From CAZLDI01 sp964558415 (GTDB lineage Bacteria > Chloroflexota > Dehalococcoidia > SM23-28-2 > RBG-16-64-32): DNA of 64,000 nucleotides. Made by a program: the position numbers and the translations under genes. Below are positions 17,585 to 26,835 of the stretch, one piece after another. The notes beneath the pieces were generated by a model. The model had not been told where the DNA came from and ran no database searches. It worked only from the letters and a program-made list of their open reading frames with translations. Positions within the stretch are counted from its first letter, which is position 1. Each line of letters starts with the position of its first letter. The DNA lies in assembly GCA_964558415.1 (NCBI GenBank), contig CAZLDI010000014.1, positions 31,997-95,996 of the forward strand. The letters run 5' to 3'.

Positions 17585-18130
17585 GTGAACGATCAGCTCG
17601 AACGCTACCGTCTTCTCCTTGTGGCGGTCTTTAGCATTCCCCTTGTCGCAGGCCTGACGCTCCTGCTTGCGGATGGTTTTAGCGATAAGGCGCCACCGTT
17701 GACCATCGAGGGACCCAGCGACATCCGCGTGTACATCAGCGGTGCCGTCAAGAACCCCGGCGTTTATCCGGCCACAGAAGGCGACCGCTGGATAGATGTG
17801 CTAGAGGCCGCCGGAGGGCCTGGGCCCGACGCTGATCTCGCGGCCGTCAACCTGGCGCAGCGCGTGCACGATGAGGACCAGATCACCGTGCCGGGAGCGG
17901 GGGAAGGCGGGCCGCCTCGTGCTGGTCAGGTCGGGCTTGTCAACATCAACACAGCGACCGAGGCAGAGCTGGAAACCCTGCCGGGCATCGGCCCGGTCCG
18001 AGCCGGAAACATTGTCCGATCACGAACTGCCGACGGTCCGTTCCTGGCGGTAGATGATCTTCTGGGTCGAGAGCTCCTGCCCGAATCGGTCTACGAAGAC
18101 TTAGCGCCTCTGATCACCACCTCCCCATGA
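17585..18130 (+). CDS. comEA: Competence protein ComEA (SLBB + helix-hairpin-helix)
   Basis: A 181-residue protein with one N-terminal membrane anchor (LLLVAVFSIPLVAGLTLLL), an SLBB domain (IRVYISGAVKNPGVYPATEGDRWIDVLEAAGG) and a C-terminal HhH pair (VNINTATEAELETLPGIGPVRAGNIV) that binds DNA. ComEA is the DNA receptor for transformation and feeds DNA to ComEC, whose gene overlaps by 4 nt. Confidence 0.93.
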   Translation: MNDQLERYRLLLVAVFSIPLVAGLTLLLADGFSDKAPPLTIEGPSDIRVYISGAVKNPGVYPATEGDRWIDVLEAAGGPGPDADLAAVNLAQRVHDEDQITVPGAGEGGPPRAGQVGLVNINTATEAELETLPGIGPVRAGNIVRSRTADGPFLAVDDLLGRELLPESVYEDLAPLITTSP

Positions 18131-20502
18131 TGCCGGCCGTCCTGGCGCTGGCATGGCTGATTGGAATTGCGGCAGCCGCCAGCACTGGAACAAATCTCGC
18201 CGCGAGTCTGGCCGCCGCCGGGCTCTTCGGCGCTATCTCGATCGCCCTCCGGCCGAGGACCAGCACGCTCTTCCTGATAGCAGTGGGTGTCGCCTTGATC
18301 TGGGCGGCGGCCGGGCGCTACGACTCGACCGTCCCGAAACCGTCTGCGCTGTCCGAATTGAACGGGTCCAGAGAGGTTCGCCTCCGAGCCGTCGTGGACT
18401 CCGAGCCGTTCGAGAGAGGAGTGGCGCGCGTTTATCGCCTGCAGGTGCGCGAGCGGATGGAGAACGGCGCGTGGGTTTCGGAATCTGGGGCCATCCTGGC
18501 GAGCGGGTCCTTGTACCCGCGGTACGAGTTCGGCGACCTTCTTGAGGTCGAAGGTGAAATGGAGGATCCACCGGTACTTGATGAGTTCGACTACCGCGAG
18601 TATCTGCTGCGGCAGGGTGTGAGCTCCGTCATGGAGTTTCCGGAAGTCACCCTCCTCGATACGGGTCAAGGAGACTGGCTGCGGTCTTCGATCATCAGCC
18701 TGCGGTCCAGGTTGGTGCTCGGGCTGGAGCGCACGCTGCCCGAACCTCAGGCGTCTCTGGCCGCGGGGGTCCTGCTGGGTAAACGCTCGCAGCTTCCGGA
18801 CGGACTGAAGGAAGACATGCAGGCTACGGGTACCGCGCATCTCGTGGCGGTCTCAGGTCAGAACATTGTACTCGTTGCCGGGATGGCAATCGCTGTTTTG
18901 GCGAGGGCCGTGGGCAGGCGCAACGCCGCCTGGATGGCGCTTGCGGCGGTGTTGGGCTACGCGCTGTTGGTCGGAGGGGAGCCGTCGGTGGTCCGAGCAG
19001 CTGTAATGGGCGCGTTGTACGTGGCTTCGATTGCTCTGGGCCGCCAGAACAGCGCCGGCGTCACCATCATCCTTGCGGCCGCGGGCATGACGGCGTTCGA
19101 CCCGCAAATCGTGCACGACGTCTCGTTTCAGTTGAGCTTCGCGGCGACGCTGGGACTGGTATTGGCGGCGCCTACCCTAAGCGGCTCCGTGGAGCAGCTC
19201 GCATCGAGATGGCCGGTCGTGTGGGAATTGCCAGCCACGCGCACCCTGAAGGAAGTCCTCGTCATGACCGTTTCGGCCACGGCGTTCACAATGCCGATCA
19301 TCGCGATCAACTTCCACCGCGTGTCGCTGGTGGCGCCCCTGGCAAACCTCTTTGCCGTGCCGGCATTCGTGCTGGTCGCCGCAACATCAGGAGCTACGGC
19401 GCTTGTCAGCCTCGTTTCGCCGGAGGCCGCGCGGACTCTGGGTTGGCTCGCCTGGCTGCCGGCATGGTATATGACGGAGATCATCACGATGTTCGCCGCG
19501 CTGCCCATCGTGGACGCGAGTCTCCGCGGCGTCGGCGTGTGGCACGGCATCGCTTACTTCGCGCTCTTGTATGCCGGGATTCTGTGGCTCCGGGGCAGGT
19601 GGAGCGAGGACCCAATTCCCGATACGCCAACGCCTCAGTTCCGATGGAGTCCCCTGCTTCTGCCGTATGCGATCGCCGCGCTGACGGTGCTGTCGGCAGC
19701 GCTGCTGGGATTGGCGCAGTTACCGGGCCGCGGTCACGATTTGTCGGTCACCTTCCTGAACGTGGGTCAGGGAGACGCGATTCTCATCGAGGGCCCCGCC
19801 GGTAACCGCATTCTTGTCGATGGTGGACCAAGTGGAGAGGCGATCAGCGCGGCTCTCGGCAGGAACCTGCCTTTTCACTCCCGGCGCCTGGACCTCGTCA
19901 TTTTGACTCACCCCCAGCAGGATCATCTGGCGGGCCTTCCTCACGTCATTGAGCGCTTCGATATCCGTATGGCAGCGGCACCGGCCGTCACCAGCGACAC
20001 GGCCGCGTACTCTGCCTGGCAGGCGGCTCTCGAACTCGCGGATGTTCCCCAGGTCGTGGTGGCGCGGGGACAATGGGTTGATCTGGGTTCCGGAGCAAGC
20101 GTCGTCGTGATTGGGCCGGTGAACGCGGCGGCAGAAGACCTCAACGATGCGTCGGTAGTGCTGCGGATCAGTATGGGCAACATCTCCTTCCTGCTAACGG
20201 GAGATGTAACTGAGCGAGGCGAGGCAGCGTTAATGCGCGCGGGCACCGATCTGAATGCCACAGTCCTCAAGGTAGCGCATCACGGCTCAGGGACCTCGAC
20301 ATCGGACCGCTTCCTGAGGGCGGCGAACCCCATCATTGATGTAATCTCTGTGGGGACCAACAACCCTTATGGGCACCCGGCCGGCGACGTGCTGGATCGT
20401 CTTAGCGGCGACCTCGTTCTGCGTACTGACCTGCGTGGCGACGTTACTGTAAGGACCGACGGCGCCCGGGTCTGGGTGGAGACGCAGAGAGACGCCGAAT
20501 AA
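18127..20502 (+). CDS. comEC: DNA-uptake channel ComEC/Rec2
   Basis: A 791-residue protein with N-terminal membrane helices, a DUF4131-like OB region, the competence membrane domain (HLVAVSGQNIVLVAGM) and a C-terminal metallo-beta-lactamase domain (FLNVGQGDAILIEGP, LTHPQQDHLAGLPH, KVAHHGSGTSTS). It is full length. ComEC carries single-stranded DNA across the membrane. With comEA it indicates transformation potential, although pilus genes are not in the window. Confidence 0.95.
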   Translation: MMPAVLALAWLIGIAAAASTGTNLAASLAAAGLFGAISIALRPRTSTLFLIAVGVALIWAAAGRYDSTVPKPSALSELNGSREVRLRAVVDSEPFERGVARVYRLQVRERMENGAWVSESGAILASGSLYPRYEFGDLLEVEGEMEDPPVLDEFDYREYLLRQGVSSVMEFPEVTLLDTGQGDWLRSSIISLRSRLVLGLERTLPEPQASLAAGVLLGKRSQLPDGLKEDMQATGTAHLVAVSGQNIVLVAGMAIAVLARAVGRRNAAWMALAAVLGYALLVGGEPSVVRAAVMGALYVASIALGRQNSAGVTIILAAAGMTAFDPQIVHDVSFQLSFAATLGLVLAAPTLSGSVEQLASRWPVVWELPATRTLKEVLVMTVSATAFTMPIIAINFHRVSLVAPLANLFAVPAFVLVAATSGATALVSLVSPEAARTLGWLAWLPAWYMTEIITMFAALPIVDASLRGVGVWHGIAYFALLYAGILWLRGRWSEDPIPDTPTPQFRWSPLLLPYAIAALTVLSAALLGLAQLPGRGHDLSVTFLNVGQGDAILIEGPAGNRILVDGGPSGEAISAALGRNLPFHSRRLDLVILTHPQQDHLAGLPHVIERFDIRMAAAPAVTSDTAAYSAWQAALELADVPQVVVARGQWVDLGSGASVVVIGPVNAAAEDLNDASVVLRISMGNISFLLTGDVTERGEAALMRAGTDLNATVLKVAHHGSGTSTSDRFLRAANPIIDVISVGTNNPYGHPAGDVLDRLSGDLVLRTDLRGDVTVRTDGARVWVETQRDAE

Positions 20503-20566
20503 CCAGCAACTTCGCAGAACCCGCTGACGTTTTAGCTATAGCCCCAGGTCCCCGAGGAGCACTCGT

Positions 20567-21010
20567 GTGAGAACCATTCTGATAACTGCGGTACTACTGA
20601 CGGCCATCGCGTCATGCGGCGGCGACCCGGATGAAGTCAGTGAGTCGCCGACCGCTTCAGCCAGCCCGACGGACAACATCTGCGCGGCCAACCCTGACCC
20701 GGCCACACCGGACTTCAATCAGGTCGCTAAGCCCGAACCTGGAGACAGCCTCAGTAGTCCGATTACGGTCAGCGGACGGATTGCGGCGTTCGAGGCGACG
20801 TTCCAGATCACAATATTCGACGCTGCCGGCGCCGAGATAGCGGACCAGACCGGCATGTCAAGCGAGGGACAGGCACTATCCGACTTCTCTGCAGACGTGG
20901 AATTTTCAGTGAGCGAGGACACGCCGGCTTGCATCTGGGTGTACGAGCACAGCGCCAGGGACGGCGCCCCCATCCACATAGTGCAGGTGCCCGTCACTCT
21001 GGCTCCGTGA
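20567..21010 (+). CDS. Lipoprotein with Gmad2 immunoglobulin-like domain
   Basis: The 147-residue protein (GTG start) has a short signal sequence and lipobox IAS-C17, then a Thr/Ser/Pro-rich linker. The C-terminal Gmad2-like domain includes PITVSGRIAAFEATFQITIFDAAG and ends with HIVQVPVTL. Gmad2 domains occur in spore-germination and cell-surface proteins; here it is just a surface lipoprotein of unknown role between comEC and rph. Confidence 0.75.
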   Translation: MRTILITAVLLTAIASCGGDPDEVSESPTASASPTDNICAANPDPATPDFNQVAKPEPGDSLSSPITVSGRIAAFEATFQITIFDAAGAEIADQTGMSSEGQALSDFSADVEFSVSEDTPACIWVYEHSARDGAPIHIVQVPVTLAP

Positions 21011-21049
21011 CGTGTTGCCACACCCACGAATGCTATACTCAGGCGCGAG

Positions 21050-21790
21050 GTGATACGCAGCGATGGCCGGCGACCCACTGAGTTACGCCCGATAAAGATC
21101 GTCCCGGGCTACCTCTCGCACGCCGAGGGGTCCGTGCTCATCGAAATGGGGGACACTGCGGTACTCTGCGCGGTGACGGTCGAGGACCGCGTCCCGCGCT
21201 TCACCCTGGGTACCGGCTCCGGCTGGATAACGGCCGAGTACGGCATGCTCCCGCGCTCCACACATACGCGGACACCCCGAGAACGCAGCGCCGGGTCCGG
21301 CCGAACGGCGGAAATCCAGCGCCTGATCGGGAGGTCGCTGCGATCCGTCGCGCGGTTGGACCTGCTCGGAGAGCGCACCTTCACCGTCGATTGCGACGTC
21401 ATCAAGGCGGACGGCGGCACACGTACCGCGGCCATCACCGGCGCGTACGCGGCGCTTTCGCTCGCTCTTCACAAGTTGCGCGCTGAAGGCAAGCTACAGA
21501 CAGAGCCTCTCCGCTGCGCCGTGGCTGCCGTGAGCGCCGGCCTGCTCGATGGGATGCCTCTTCTCGATTTGAACTACGAAGAAGACTTCCAGGCAGCAGC
21601 CGACTTTAACGTCGTCATGACGGAGACCGGAGAGCTTGTCGAGGTCCAGGGGACGGGCGAGAGCCATCCGTTCACGCGCGACGAGATGAATGAACTGCTC
21701 GACCTGACGTGGGGTGGCATACGCACACTATTTGGCGAGCAGCGGACAGCCCTCGGCGCTGCCGGCGTGACTATTCCTCAGCCGGCCTGA
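21050..21790 (+). CDS. rph: Ribonuclease PH
   Basis: A 246-residue RNase PH with RSDGRRPTELRP at the N-terminus, GWITAEYGMLPRSTHTR and DCDVIKADGGTRTAAITGA. It is a phosphorolytic 3'-5' exonuclease trimming tRNA 3' ends. The GTG start at 21050 places the canonical N-terminus correctly. It converges with the HIT gene, 5 bp apart. Confidence 0.95.
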   Translation: MIRSDGRRPTELRPIKIVPGYLSHAEGSVLIEMGDTAVLCAVTVEDRVPRFTLGTGSGWITAEYGMLPRSTHTRTPRERSAGSGRTAEIQRLIGRSLRSVARLDLLGERTFTVDCDVIKADGGTRTAAITGAYAALSLALHKLRAEGKLQTEPLRCAVAAVSAGLLDGMPLLDLNYEEDFQAAADFNVVMTETGELVEVQGTGESHPFTRDEMNELLDLTWGGIRTLFGEQRTALGAAGVTIPQPA

Positions 21791-21795
21791 TCAGA

Positions 21796-22119
21796 CTAGG
21801 CGTACTCGCCAAGGAACGTCCCACCGATGACATGAACATGGGCATGCTCCTGGCTCTGCATCGCCTCAGATCCAAAGTTTGATAGAAGCCGGAACCCTCG
21901 TGGGCATTGCTCCTGTCCGACTCGCACCGCGATCTCGCCGACTCGACCCATATCACGCCAGAGTTCGGCCTGCGTCACGTGACGCTTGGGTACCGACAAC
22001 AGCATCACCGGCACCCAGCGCAGTCTGTTTCGGAAGACGATCACCTCGTCGTCCTCGTACAGTATCTCCGCCGGCTCGCGGCGGGCGATGATTTCGCAGA
22101 ATACGCAATAATGGGACAC
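21796..22119 (-). CDS. HIT-family nucleotide hydrolase
   Basis: A 107-residue HIT protein with an N-terminal CVFCEII zinc-type motif and the HIT triad HAHVHVIGG near the C-terminus. HIT proteins hydrolyse dinucleoside polyphosphates or AMP-linked substrates. It is a single-gene minus-strand unit. Confidence 0.9.
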   Translation of the reverse strand: MSHYCVFCEIIARREPAEILYEDDEVIVFRNRLRWVPVMLLSVPKRHVTQAELWRDMGRVGEIAVRVGQEQCPRGFRLLSNFGSEAMQSQEHAHVHVIGGTFLGEYA

Positions 22120-22223
22120 GCTATTCTCCTCGAGTTTGGGAAGATTCTACGGGGTGGCGGATATCACCGTCACGCCTAACGATTCGTCCGGGAACCTGGC
22201 TGACTTTGGTGGCGCGGAAACTG

Positions 22224-22252
22224 TTGCCAAACCGCCTGCGCCGTGCTAGTTT
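22224..22252 (+). promoter_or_regulatory. Promoter giving a probably leaderless transcript
   Basis: TTGCCA (22224-22229), 17-bp spacer and TAGTTT (22247-22252) preceded by TGC, an extended -10. The expected start of transcription falls within a few bases of the ATG at 22262, with no Shine-Dalgarno. Confidence 0.5.
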
Positions 22253-22261
22253 AGTTACACG

Positions 22262-22495
22262 ATGGTTCCTCTAGTGGGATTGTTGCTCGCGCTGCTCTAC
22301 GGCACGGTGTTGATCTGGGCCGCGATGAACCTCACGCGGACGCTGGTTCAGATGGTCCGGCCTCACAGACCGGCCGCCTTCGTGTGCCTGCACCTCACCG
22401 CGGTATGGAGCGTCGGCCTGGCCGCCGTAGTCGCCGGGATCACGCTTATCCTGCAGGGACTTGCGCTCATCGACGACATCTCGCAGACACAGTAG
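22262..22495 (+). CDS. Small two-pass membrane protein, unknown
   Basis: A 77-residue protein with two hydrophobic segments (LVGLLLALLYGTVLIWAAM and WSVGLAAVVAGITLILQGLAL). No family is recognised. A good promoter sits right in front of the ATG and the DUF1015 gene follows after about 10 bp, so it probably leads that transcript. Confidence 0.55.
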   Translation: MVPLVGLLLALLYGTVLIWAAMNLTRTLVQMVRPHRPAAFVCLHLTAVWSVGLAAVVAGITLILQGLALIDDISQTQ

Positions 22496-22505
22496 CGCGT
22501 CCCTC

Positions 22506-23783
22506 TTGGCCGACGTCCGCCCCTTCCGCGCCTACAGATATACCCCTGACCTCGACATGGCGCTATGTATCTGTCCGCCGTTCGACGTGATCAGTGCGGA
22601 CGAGCAACAGGCGCTGCACGAACGATCGCCGGCCAACGCGATTCGAATAGAACTGGCGTACGACGAGGGCGGCGACCGGTACAGGCACGCCGCAGAAACG
22701 CTGTCACGGTGGAAGAGCCAGCGGACCTTGATCCAAGATGAGCCGCCGGCGTTCTACTTATACAAGCAGCAGTTCGGGCATGGGGAGCATCGCTACACAC
22801 GCAGAATGCTCTTCGCAAGGCTCCGTCTCGCGCCCTGGCAGGCAGGCCAAGTACTACCGCATGAGCAAACATTTGGAGGGCCGAAGGAAGACCGCCTGAA
22901 ATTGCTGGAAGCGACGCGACTTAACACGAGTCCAGTGTTCTTGGTATACCGGGACAGATCCTCAGGCGTGAAGGAAGCGCTGCGTCACATCGTAAGGACG
23001 AACGGCGCCCTGGACTTCGCCGGACTGGACGGCCAGCACCACGCGCTGACGCGAATAGACGATCCGGCATCCCTCGCGCGCCTGACGGAGTTGTTTGCCG
23101 GGGAAACCCTGTACGTGGCCGATGGGCATCATCGCTATGAGACGGCGCTCGGGTATCGAGACAGGCAACGGGCGTCGGCGAGCGCATGGACAGGCGAGGA
23201 GGGGGACAACTTTGCGATGGTTGCGTTGACGGCGGCGGACGACCCGGGACTACTAGTCCTGCCGATACACCGGGTCACATCAGTGCCCGCCCCCCTGGCG
23301 GAGGTGCTCCGCCGTATCGAGACGATCTTTGACGTTTCTCGCCACGCCTCTGTACGCGCCCTTGAAGGGGTGCTCACACAGACCGAGGCCGGGGCGTTCG
23401 GGTTGGTGAGCGCCGAGTCGCAAGAGGTGATGCTTCTGCGGCTCCGGGACACGCGAGCAGCGGACCAATGGTTGCCACAGGAGCGTTCTGCCGAGTGGCG
23501 CAAGCTGGACTACGCGATCGCAAACCATGTCATTCTCCAGCATTGTCTGAACATTCCTGAGCGCTCGATGCACGATTACAGCCATGTCTGGTTCACTGAA
23601 GACGCGGGGAAGGCGGAGGCTGACGTACGGGGTGGTAAGGCTTGCCATGCGGTACTGCTGAACCCGGTGTCTGTGCAGGGCGTTCTCGATGTCGCGGATT
23701 CAGGCGAGACGATGCCCCAGAAGAGTACGTTCTTCTATCCGAAGGCGCCTACCGGCCTGGTCTTCAATTCGCTGGACGGCTAG
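22506..23783 (+). CDS. DUF1015 family protein
   Basis: About 425 residues if started at TTG 22506, giving the family-typical N-terminus ADVRPFRAYRYTPDLD; longer starts overlap the small membrane gene. Visible features are CPPFDVIS, GPKEDRLKLLEATRLNTSPVF, ADGHHRYETALGYR and a C-terminal MPQKSTFFYPKAPTGLVFN. DUF1015 genes recur beside serA and serine aminotransferases across bacteria; serA converges here 4 bp away. The biochemical function is not established to my knowledge. Confidence 0.85.
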   Translation: MADVRPFRAYRYTPDLDMALCICPPFDVISADEQQALHERSPANAIRIELAYDEGGDRYRHAAETLSRWKSQRTLIQDEPPAFYLYKQQFGHGEHRYTRRMLFARLRLAPWQAGQVLPHEQTFGGPKEDRLKLLEATRLNTSPVFLVYRDRSSGVKEALRHIVRTNGALDFAGLDGQHHALTRIDDPASLARLTELFAGETLYVADGHHRYETALGYRDRQRASASAWTGEEGDNFAMVALTAADDPGLLVLPIHRVTSVPAPLAEVLRRIETIFDVSRHASVRALEGVLTQTEAGAFGLVSAESQEVMLLRLRDTRAADQWLPQERSAEWRKLDYAIANHVILQHCLNIPERSMHDYSHVWFTEDAGKAEADVRGGKACHAVLLNPVSVQGVLDVADSGETMPQKSTFFYPKAPTGLVFNSLDG

Positions 23784-23787
23784 CGGG

Positions 23788-25578
23788 CTACAACCTCGCC
23801 AGCCGGACGCCCAGGATCCCCGGTATCTCCTTCACTCGGTCTATCTGTTGTGCTGAAAGCGTCTCATCCAGCGCCAGCACCATCAGCGCGACGCCCCGCC
23901 TCTCATGCCTTCCCACGTTCATGAAACTTATATTGACGCCGAACTCGCCCATCAGCGTACCTACGGCACCTACCATACCCGGCCTGTCGCGGTTCTCGCA
24001 GAGTAACAGATAGCCCTCGCTGGGCGGGACGTCTACCCAGAACCCATCGATCGAAACGATGTGCGGACCGTCATGCGCGTATGTAGCAGAGACCTCCGTC
24101 TCACCGGCGCTTCCGAACAGGCGGACGGTGACGAGATTCGCGTACAGCGCATGCGAAGGCCCGCGTTTCTCCGTAATCTGCATCCCACGTCTCTGCGCTA
24201 TGATGTCCACGTTCACGACGTTCACGCGGTCCTCGCTGATCGGCGCCAGCAACCCTCCGACGATGGCCGACTTCAAGGGCGTAACATCGTGCTGCGTGAT
24301 GTCGCCGGCGTAGTCTATTTCTATTCGTCCCATCTGGCCGTCGTGAAGTTGTGTTGCGAGAGACCCCGCTTTGGCGGCAACCGGCAGATAGGGCGCCAGA
24401 TACGCATACGTCTCCGCCGAGATCATCGGCGCGTTCACGGCGTAGCGCGCGGGCTCGCCGTTGAGGACAGCGAGCACCTCCTCCGCCACGTCCACGGCCA
24501 CGCGCTCCTGAGCCTCCGCCGTGGAGGCGCCCAGGTGCGGCGTCACGATCGCCTGCTCGTTTTCGAACAGCGGGTGGCTGGTGAGCGGTTCGGTCTCGAA
24601 GACGTCGAGGGCGACGCCGGCGATCCACCCCTCATCCAGGGCCATCTTAAGGGCGTCCTCATCGATAATGCCACCGCGCGCCGTGTTGACGATTCGGACG
24701 CTGGGCTTCATGCGCCGCAGTTCTTCCCGGGCAAGCAGCTTCTTGGTGCCCTCGGTCAGGGTTGTGTGAACCGTAATGAAGTCAGACTCTCTGATAAGCT
24801 CCTCCTTTGACACGCATTCCGCCCCGATGACACGTGCGCGTTCCTCCGGTACGAATGGGTCGAAGGCGATGACCCTCATCTCGAGGCCGCGGGCCCTACG
24901 GGCGACCTCCGACCCCACCTGGCCGAGACCGATGATACCCAGGGTCTTGCCGCGCACTTCCGTCCCGACGAAGCGACTGCGCTCCCATTTGCCTGAGCGC
25001 AGGGAGGCGTTCGCGGCCGGGATGTTGCGCGAGAGCGCGAGCATGAGCGCGATGGTGTGCTCTGCCGCGGAGATGGTGTTGCCGGTGGGTGCGTTGACCA
25101 CCACGACGCCTTTCTCCGTGGCCGCATCGAGATCGATGTTGTCTACGCCCACACCTGCGCGGCCGACAACTTTGAGCCGCGCCGCCGCCTCAAAGACCGC
25201 GGCCGTCACCTTCGTCTCGCTGCGCACCACCAGCGCATCATAGCCCACTATCGCCGCCCGCAGGTCATCCGGTGATAGACCCGTGCGCACGTCCACTTCC
25301 GCTCCGGCGTTCTCGAGCGCTGTCACACCATCCGCCGCTATCGGATCGGACACCAGGATTCGCGTCACCGCTTCGTGCGGTATCTCTGCCAGCGGTATCT
25401 CCGTCACCTCGTGGATCTGGATAGCGAGCCGCTGGGTCAGACGCGCGCGTCCGTTGACCACTTCGCTCAGATGGCGGCTCGTGATTCCTAACCGCTGCGC
25501 AAGGTCCTTGAACTTCCACCCTCGACGGACTATCTCCGCTTTGAGGTTGTTCCGTGAGCGCCCGTTCGTGCCTGCCAT
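23788..25578 (-). CDS. serA: D-3-phosphoglycerate dehydrogenase with N-terminal XRE helix-turn-helix
   Basis: The 596-residue product is a normal-sized SerA (about 526 residues from V71) preceded by 70 residues with a Cro/C1-type helix-turn-helix (GWKFKDLAQRLGITSRHLSEVVNG). The enzyme part has the NAD motif GIIGLGQVG, ARGGIIDEDAL, PHLGAST, an ASB domain and a C-terminal ACT domain (NRDRPGMVGAVGTLMGE). It makes 3-phosphohydroxypyruvate for serine synthesis. An internal GTG at 25368 could give the plain enzyme, though its ribosome site is weak. The fusion is unusual and suggests a DNA-binding role. Confidence 0.9.
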   Translation of the reverse strand: MAGTNGRSRNNLKAEIVRRGWKFKDLAQRLGITSRHLSEVVNGRARLTQRLAIQIHEVTEIPLAEIPHEAVTRILVSDPIAADGVTALENAGAEVDVRTGLSPDDLRAAIVGYDALVVRSETKVTAAVFEAAARLKVVGRAGVGVDNIDLDAATEKGVVVVNAPTGNTISAAEHTIALMLALSRNIPAANASLRSGKWERSRFVGTEVRGKTLGIIGLGQVGSEVARRARGLEMRVIAFDPFVPEERARVIGAECVSKEELIRESDFITVHTTLTEGTKKLLAREELRRMKPSVRIVNTARGGIIDEDALKMALDEGWIAGVALDVFETEPLTSHPLFENEQAIVTPHLGASTAEAQERVAVDVAEEVLAVLNGEPARYAVNAPMISAETYAYLAPYLPVAAKAGSLATQLHDGQMGRIEIDYAGDITQHDVTPLKSAIVGGLLAPISEDRVNVVNVDIIAQRRGMQITEKRGPSHALYANLVTVRLFGSAGETEVSATYAHDGPHIVSIDGFWVDVPPSEGYLLLCENRDRPGMVGAVGTLMGEFGVNISFMNVGRHERRGVALMVLALDETLSAQQIDRVKEIPGILGVRLARL

Positions 25579-25601
25579 CTTCGCCTCCCGCTTGATGGCG
25601 A

Positions 25602-25630
25602 GCTTATCGTCACGGCGTTCCGCTTGTCAA
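25602..25630 (-). promoter_or_regulatory. Promoter of serA
   Basis: On the minus strand TTGACA (25630-25625), 16-bp spacer, GATAAG (25607-25602). The ATG is at 25578. Confidence 0.5.
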
Positions 25631-25644
25631 GATTATCTGAACAA
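25624..25644. promoter_or_regulatory. Palindromic candidate operator overlapping the serA -35
   Basis: A 21-bp inverted repeat of form TTGT-nn-AGAT-n-ATCT-nn-ACAA has 8 of 10 positions symmetric. The serA -35 hexamer lies inside one half-site, so a bound dimer would block transcription. The XRE domain of SerA is an obvious candidate ligand, but this is inference. Confidence 0.5.
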
Positions 25645-25679
25645 ATGGAACTGCATCGTCGCTGATCGTTTTCCTCTTC

Positions 25680-26786
25680 TCAGCGAACGGGAAGCGCATA
25701 GCCGAGCTTGCCGAGCGACCTCTCAATCGCCCCGAGCGCGGCGCGAATGTCGGCTTCCTCCACCAGGCCCAGGTGCCCGATGCGGAAGATCTTCCCCTGC
25801 ATCTTGGCTTGCCCGCCCGCCAGCACCACGTTGTGCTCGTCCTCGGTCATCGCTCGCAGGGCGCTCACTTCAACGCCTTCTGGACACTTCACCGCAGTTA
25901 CGGTGTCTGAGGCGAAGCGCTCGTCCTCGCACAACAGCTCCAATCCCAGCGCCTTCACCCCTTCGCGGGTGAGTCGGCCCATGCGGGCGTGGCGGGCGAT
26001 AATGCTCTCCATGCCTTCCGTCACCATCCGCTCGAGGGCCACGTCGAGGCCAAAGAAGATCGACATTGTCGGCGTCCAGGGCGTTTGACCCTTGGCAAGC
26101 AGGTCGCGGTGGCGACCGAGGTCGAAATAGAAGCGCGGCATCGTTGAGCTCTCGTACGCCTTCCAACCCCGCTCGCTCATCGCGACGAAAGCGAGGCCGG
26201 GTGGCACCATCCAGCCCTTCTGCGAGCCGGTGACGACGACGTCCAGCCCCCAGCCGTCCATGTCGAACGGAATCGCCCCCAGGCTGCTGACGGCGTCGAC
26301 GAGCAGCAGCTTATCGTGCTTCCGAACGGCGCGCGCGATCTCCTCCAGCGGGTTCGCGGTACCCGTGGAGGTCTCGTTGTGGGTGACTAGGACGGCCTTG
26401 ATCTCGCGGTCATGCTCCAGCGCCTGACGTACATCGTCGGCCCGCGCGGCCTGGCCCCATTCGTAAGAGAGGGGGAGGACCCGCGCGCCATAGGTCTCAG
26501 CGATCGAGGCGAAGCGGTCGCCGAAGGCGCCGATGCTGACCGCGAGGACCTTGTCACCGGGAGAGAGGGTGTTGACGACGGCGGACTCAAGACCGCCGGT
26601 GCCGGAGGTGCTGAGGATCATGACATCCTGGCGTGTGAGGAAGAAGTCCTTGAGCCGCTCGGCGCAGCGCTGAATAAGGGCGGCGAACTCCCGCCCGCGG
26701 TGATTGACCATAGGGTGAGCCACCGCCTGAAGGATGTCGGGCGGCACGGGGGTGGGGCCGGGGATGCGCAGGTTCTGCTCGCTCAT
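25680..26786 (-). CDS. Class V aminotransferase (serine-pyruvate / phosphoserine type)
   Basis: A 368-residue PLP enzyme: RIPGPTPVPPDILQAVAHPMVNHRG, SGTGGLESAVVNTLSPGD, DAVSSLG and the PLP lysine in VTGSQKGWMVPPG. In bacteria lacking SerC this family supplies the phosphohydroxypyruvate transamination step. The serA gene follows 100 bp downstream on the same strand, which supports serine synthesis over glycine-glyoxylate exchange. Confidence 0.88.
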   Translation of the reverse strand: MSEQNLRIPGPTPVPPDILQAVAHPMVNHRGREFAALIQRCAERLKDFFLTRQDVMILSTSGTGGLESAVVNTLSPGDKVLAVSIGAFGDRFASIAETYGARVLPLSYEWGQAARADDVRQALEHDREIKAVLVTHNETSTGTANPLEEIARAVRKHDKLLLVDAVSSLGAIPFDMDGWGLDVVVTGSQKGWMVPPGLAFVAMSERGWKAYESSTMPRFYFDLGRHRDLLAKGQTPWTPTMSIFFGLDVALERMVTEGMESIIARHARMGRLTREGVKALGLELLCEDERFASDTVTAVKCPEGVEVSALRAMTEDEHNVVLAGGQAKMQGKIFRIGHLGLVEEADIRAALGAIERSLGKLGYALPVR

Positions 26787-26835
26787 GGGTCTGACTTAAT
26801 GGTAGGGGGGTTAGCGCGGGCTGGTCAAGAATTCC

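Noticed and set aside
24061..24810. A 249-codon plus-strand frame antisense to serA
   Set aside because: There is no recognisable domain, and it lies wholly within serA.
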